This document shows positions 61,595 through 64,000 of a stretch of 64,000 bases of DNA, piece after piece. Below the pieces are notes generated by a model. It saw only the letters and a program-made list of their open reading frames with translations. It did no database searches and was not told the origin of the DNA. The stretch lies in the NCBI RefSeq assembly GCF_003326755.1, contig NZ_JPWH01000001.1:609120-673119 (forward strand), written 5' to 3'. A program made the position numbers and the translations under genes. Positions within the stretch are counted from its first letter, which is position 1; the number at the start of each line of letters is the position of its first letter. The stretch is from Thalassospira profundimaris (GTDB lineage Bacteria; Pseudomonadota; Alphaproteobacteria; Rhodospirillales; Thalassospiraceae).

Positions 61595-64000
61595 GTGACA
61601 ACGGCAGCCAATCAGGACGATGGCGCGGGATTTATCGATCCCGGTTTGGAAGATGTGCTCGATACCCGTACGGAGAATGGTTCCTCTGCTGCGGGTGAAA
61701 CTGATTCCGGGGCTTCCAAAAATCCCGGCTTGACGCCTTCTGCCGTTCCCCAGTCTGTTGCCACGCAGGTTTTCACCAATATCCAGAATGTCATTGGCAG
61801 CGCCTATAACGATGTGCTGATTGCCGATGACCAGACGCTGAGCCTGAATGGTGGTGCCGGGAATGATACGCTTGTTGCCGGTGAAGGCAGCGATCATTTG
61901 ACCGGTGGTGCGGGCCGTGACCTGTTTGTGTTGCAGCAGGGATTTGGTCAGACCACCATTACCGATTTTGACCCGGCGCAGGATTCACTGTCTTTTGGGG
62001 ATGGCAGTGTTGGCTCGGCCCGGGATCTGATCGGCTTTGCCCGTGAAGATGCCGGTAATGTTGTGATCACCCTGCCCAATGGTGATGTGCTGGTTCTGCA
62101 AAATCTCGCCCTTGCCGATTTGCAGTCTGTCTCCATCGTTGATGCGGGCAATAGTGTTGGTCTGGCGAATGGCGGTGTTGTTAACCTGCCTGATCTCTCT
62201 GCGCTTAATCAAATTCAGGGGACTGCCGGTGATGATGTGATCGCCGGAACATCCGATGATGATGTTATCTCTGGCGGCGGTGGCAATGATGTCATTGATG
62301 GCGGTGCGGGGAATGACACGCTCTCTTACGGGGGGCAGGCCGAAGGCACCAAAGTTGATCTTGCTTCAGGCACAGCCAGCAATTCTTCCGGTTCGGATAA
62401 TGTGTCGTTTTCCAATATCAGCAATGTTGCCGGTTCCAGTGGACCGGACGTTTTGCGCGGTGACGGCAAAGACAATATCCTGCTGGGTGCCGGTGGTGAT
62501 GATACTTTCTCGCCTGGCGGTGGCAATGACCGCATCGATGGCGGAGAGGGTAACAACACCCTTGATTACAGCGACGCAAGCGGCGGTGTTGTTGCCGATA
62601 TGCGTTCTGGCCGGGGGGAAGTCACCCCTGAGAGCAATAGCCCTGCAAGCGATGGTGCTGCTGAGGACGGGGATGGTTCCGCCTCGGGGAGTTCAGACAG
62701 TGCCGTGACCGGTGGGTCTTCGGGAGAAGATACCACGGGGGACGGCACGAGCGGGGGCGAAACCGGTTCCGGCGATGATGCTTCGGGCGATGTTGGCGGT
62801 AGCGAAACCGGTTCTGGCAGCAGTGACAATAGCGGTGCCGGTTCGGATACTGGCACCACGGATGGATCGGGGGATACGTCTGGCAGTGGCGGTGATGCGT
62901 CGTCTGGTGATGATGACAGTACGGCATCGGGTGAGTCCGACAGTGACGCGACCAGTGGGTCTTCGGGGGAAGATACCACGGGGGACGGCACGAGCGGGGG
63001 CGAAACCGGTTCCGGCGATGATGCTTCGGGCGATGATGGCGGTACTGAAACTGGTGCTGGCAGCAGCGACAATAGCGGTTCCGATAATAACGGTGCCGGT
63101 TCGGATAGCGGCAGTACGGATGGTTCTGGGGAAACGTCTGGCAGTGGCGGTGATGCGTCGTCTGGCGATGGTGACGGCACGGCATCGGGTGAGTCCGGCA
63201 GTGACGCGACCAGTGGGTCTTCGGGGGAAGACTCCACGGAGGACGGCACGAGCGGGGGCGAAACCGGTTCCGGCGATGATGCGTCTGGCGACAATAGCGG
63301 TAGCAACACCGGCTCTGGCGGTAGTGACAATAGTGGTTCGGACAATAACGGTGCCGGTTCGGATGCTGGCACCACGGATGGTTCTGGGGAACCGTCGGGC
63401 AGTGGCGGTGATGCGTCGTCTGGCGATGGTGACGGCACGGCATCGGGTGAGTCCGGCAGTGACGTGACCAGTGGGTCTTCGGGGGAAGATACCACGGGGG
63501 ACGGCACGAGCGGGGGCGAAACCGGTTCCGGCGATGATGCGTCTGGCGACAATAGCGGTAGCAACACCGGCTCTGGCGGTAGTGACAATAGTGGTTCGGA
63601 CAATAACGGTGCCGGTTCGGATGCTGGCACCACGGATGGTTCTGGGGAACCGTCGGGCAGTGGCGGTGATGCGTCGTCTGGCGATGGTGACGGCACGGCA
63701 TCGGGTGAGTCCGGCAGTGACGTGACCAGTGGGTCTTCGGGGGAAGATACCACGGGGGACGGCACGAGCGGGGGCGAAACCGGTTCCGGCGATGATGCTT
63801 CGGGCGATGCTGGCGGTAGCGAAACCGGTTCTGGCAATAGCAACAATAGCGGTGCCAGTTCGGATACCGGCAGCACGGACGGATCGGGGGATACGTCTGG
63901 CCGTGGCGGTGATGCGTCGTCTGGCGATGGTGACGGTACGGCATCGGGTGAGTCCGGCAGTGACGTGATCAGTGGGTCTTCGGGGGAAGACACCACGGGG
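61595..64000 (+). CDS. Large RTX protein with Ser/Asp/Gly-rich repeats (3' end outside window)
   Basis: An open frame begins with GTG at 61595 behind GGGAG and continues without a stop to the window end (over 800 codons). RTX calcium-binding repeats occur near residue 85 (LNGGAGNDTLVAGEGSDHLT, then GGAGRDLFVLQQGFGQTTIT) and near residues 215-325 (GGGGNDVIDGGAGNDTLSYG; GGGNDRIDGGEGNNTLDYSD). From about residue 345 it turns into low-complexity repeats of 81 or 86 residues. No signal peptide is present, as expected for type I cargo with a C-terminal signal. It follows the ABC/HlyD pair. Adhesin or biofilm protein is the likeliest role. Confidence 0.85.
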   Translation, partial: MTTAANQDDGAGFIDPGLEDVLDTRTENGSSAAGETDSGASKNPGLTPSAVPQSVATQVFTNIQNVIGSAYNDVLIADDQTLSLNGGAGNDTLVAGEGSDHLTGGAGRDLFVLQQGFGQTTITDFDPAQDSLSFGDGSVGSARDLIGFAREDAGNVVITLPNGDVLVLQNLALADLQSVSIVDAGNSVGLANGGVVNLPDLSALNQIQGTAGDDVIAGTSDDDVISGGGGNDVIDGGAGNDTLSYGGQAEGTKVDLASGTASNSSGSDNVSFSNISNVAGSSGPDVLRGDGKDNILLGAGGDDTFSPGGGNDRIDGGEGNNTLDYSDASGGVVADMRSGRGEVTPESNSPASDGAAEDGDGSASGSSDSAVTGGSSGEDTTGDGTSGGETGSGDDASGDVGGSETGSGSSDNSGAGSDTGTTDGSGDTSGSGGDASSGDDDSTASGESDSDATSGSSGEDTTGDGTSGGETGSGDDASGDDGGTETGAGSSDNSGSDNNGAGSDSGSTDGSGETSGSGGDASSGDGDGTASGESGSDATSGSSGEDSTEDGTSGGETGSGDDASGDNSGSNTGSGGSDNSGSDNNGAGSDAGTTDGSGEPSGSGGDASSGDGDGTASGESGSDVTSGSSGEDTTGDGTSGGETGSGDDASGDNSGSNTGSGGSDNSGSDNNGAGSDAGTTDGSGEPSGSGGDASSGDGDGTASGESGSDVTSGSSGEDTTGDGTSGGETGSGDDASGDAGGSETGSGNSNNSGASSDTGSTDGSGDTSGRGGDASSGDGDGTASGESGSDVISGSSGEDTTG
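62711..64000 (+). repeat. Tandem 243/258-bp repeats within the RTX gene
   Basis: The landmark AGTGGGTCTTCGGG recurs at 62954, 63212, 63470, 63728 and 63971, and a variant at 62711. Unit lengths are 243, 258, 258, 258 and 243, all multiples of three (81 or 86 codons). The units at 63212 and 63470 are almost identical. The encoded protein is Ser, Asp, Gly, Thr and Glu rich, acidic and likely flexible. Confidence 0.9.

Noticed and set aside
62566..63996. A 476-codon minus-strand Pro/Ser-rich frame and a 440-codon frame over the RTX repeats
   Set aside because: They are mirror effects of the low-complexity repeats. The plus-strand frame has RTX motifs, a start site and the secretion genes in front.

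Overview
The window looks like chromosomal DNA of a free-living alphaproteobacterium of the Rhodospirillales, most like Thalassospira. This is inferred from gene content and moderately GC-rich coding sequence; no rRNA or tRNA gene is present to anchor it. Most of the window is metabolic core DNA cut by several accessory islands that are more AT-rich or repeat-rich.

Layout. 1-8 kb: end of a BMP-type solute-binding protein, a small basic protein, a PAS protein next to a soluble chemotaxis transducer, an HDAC-fold hydrolase with an unusual metal site, and a LysR regulator divergent from a cidA/lrgB-like pair. 8-13.4 kb: a PuuD-like membrane urate oxidase with a cytochrome c tail, then a mirror-image arrangement of two LysR/metallo-beta-lactamase pairs. 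13.7-25 kb: urea import (urtABCDE) followed directly by urease (ureDABCEFG), one functional block taking urea from the periplasm to ammonia. 25.3-28.7 kb: an AT-rich polymorphic-toxin locus with one full-length toxin, a displaced toxin tail and four immunity-like genes. 28.4-31.8 kb: a biotin ECF transporter in which an old 1.08-kb tandem duplication has produced two bioY genes and left cut remnants of bioM and an immunity gene at the junction. 31.8-41.7 kb: a HEPN-like protein, a gamma-glutamylcyclotransferase-like protein, glutathione-dependent formaldehyde oxidation (fghA, adhC), RES/Xre and hipBA toxin-antitoxin modules with visible operators, and 3-hydroxybutyrate dehydrogenase. 40-46 kb: a TyrR-like sigma-54 activator divergent from methionine gamma-lyase (mdeA) and an E1-type 2-oxoacid dehydrogenase (mdeB-like), with a TyrR box and a -24/-12 promoter between them.

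46-54.5 kb is a complete type II-C CRISPR-Cas locus: array 1, tracrRNA, cas9, cas1, cas2, array 2. The two arrays point toward each other with the cas genes between them. Each ends at its cas-proximal side in the same 58-bp sequence, which contains a rho-independent terminator. The repeats end in an extended -10 element, so each unit can probably start its own crRNA. Spacers are heavily duplicated: 13 spacers but 4 distinct in array 1, 29 spacers and 20 distinct in array 2. A tracrRNA gene is readable on the minus strand, and a second truncated repeat-like element lies between it and cas9. A parDE module abuts array 2.

55-64 kb: a MarC protein, an M48 protease, a possible 35-residue membrane protein, and a type I secretion pair feeding a large RTX, serine/aspartate/glycine-rich repeat protein that runs off the window end.
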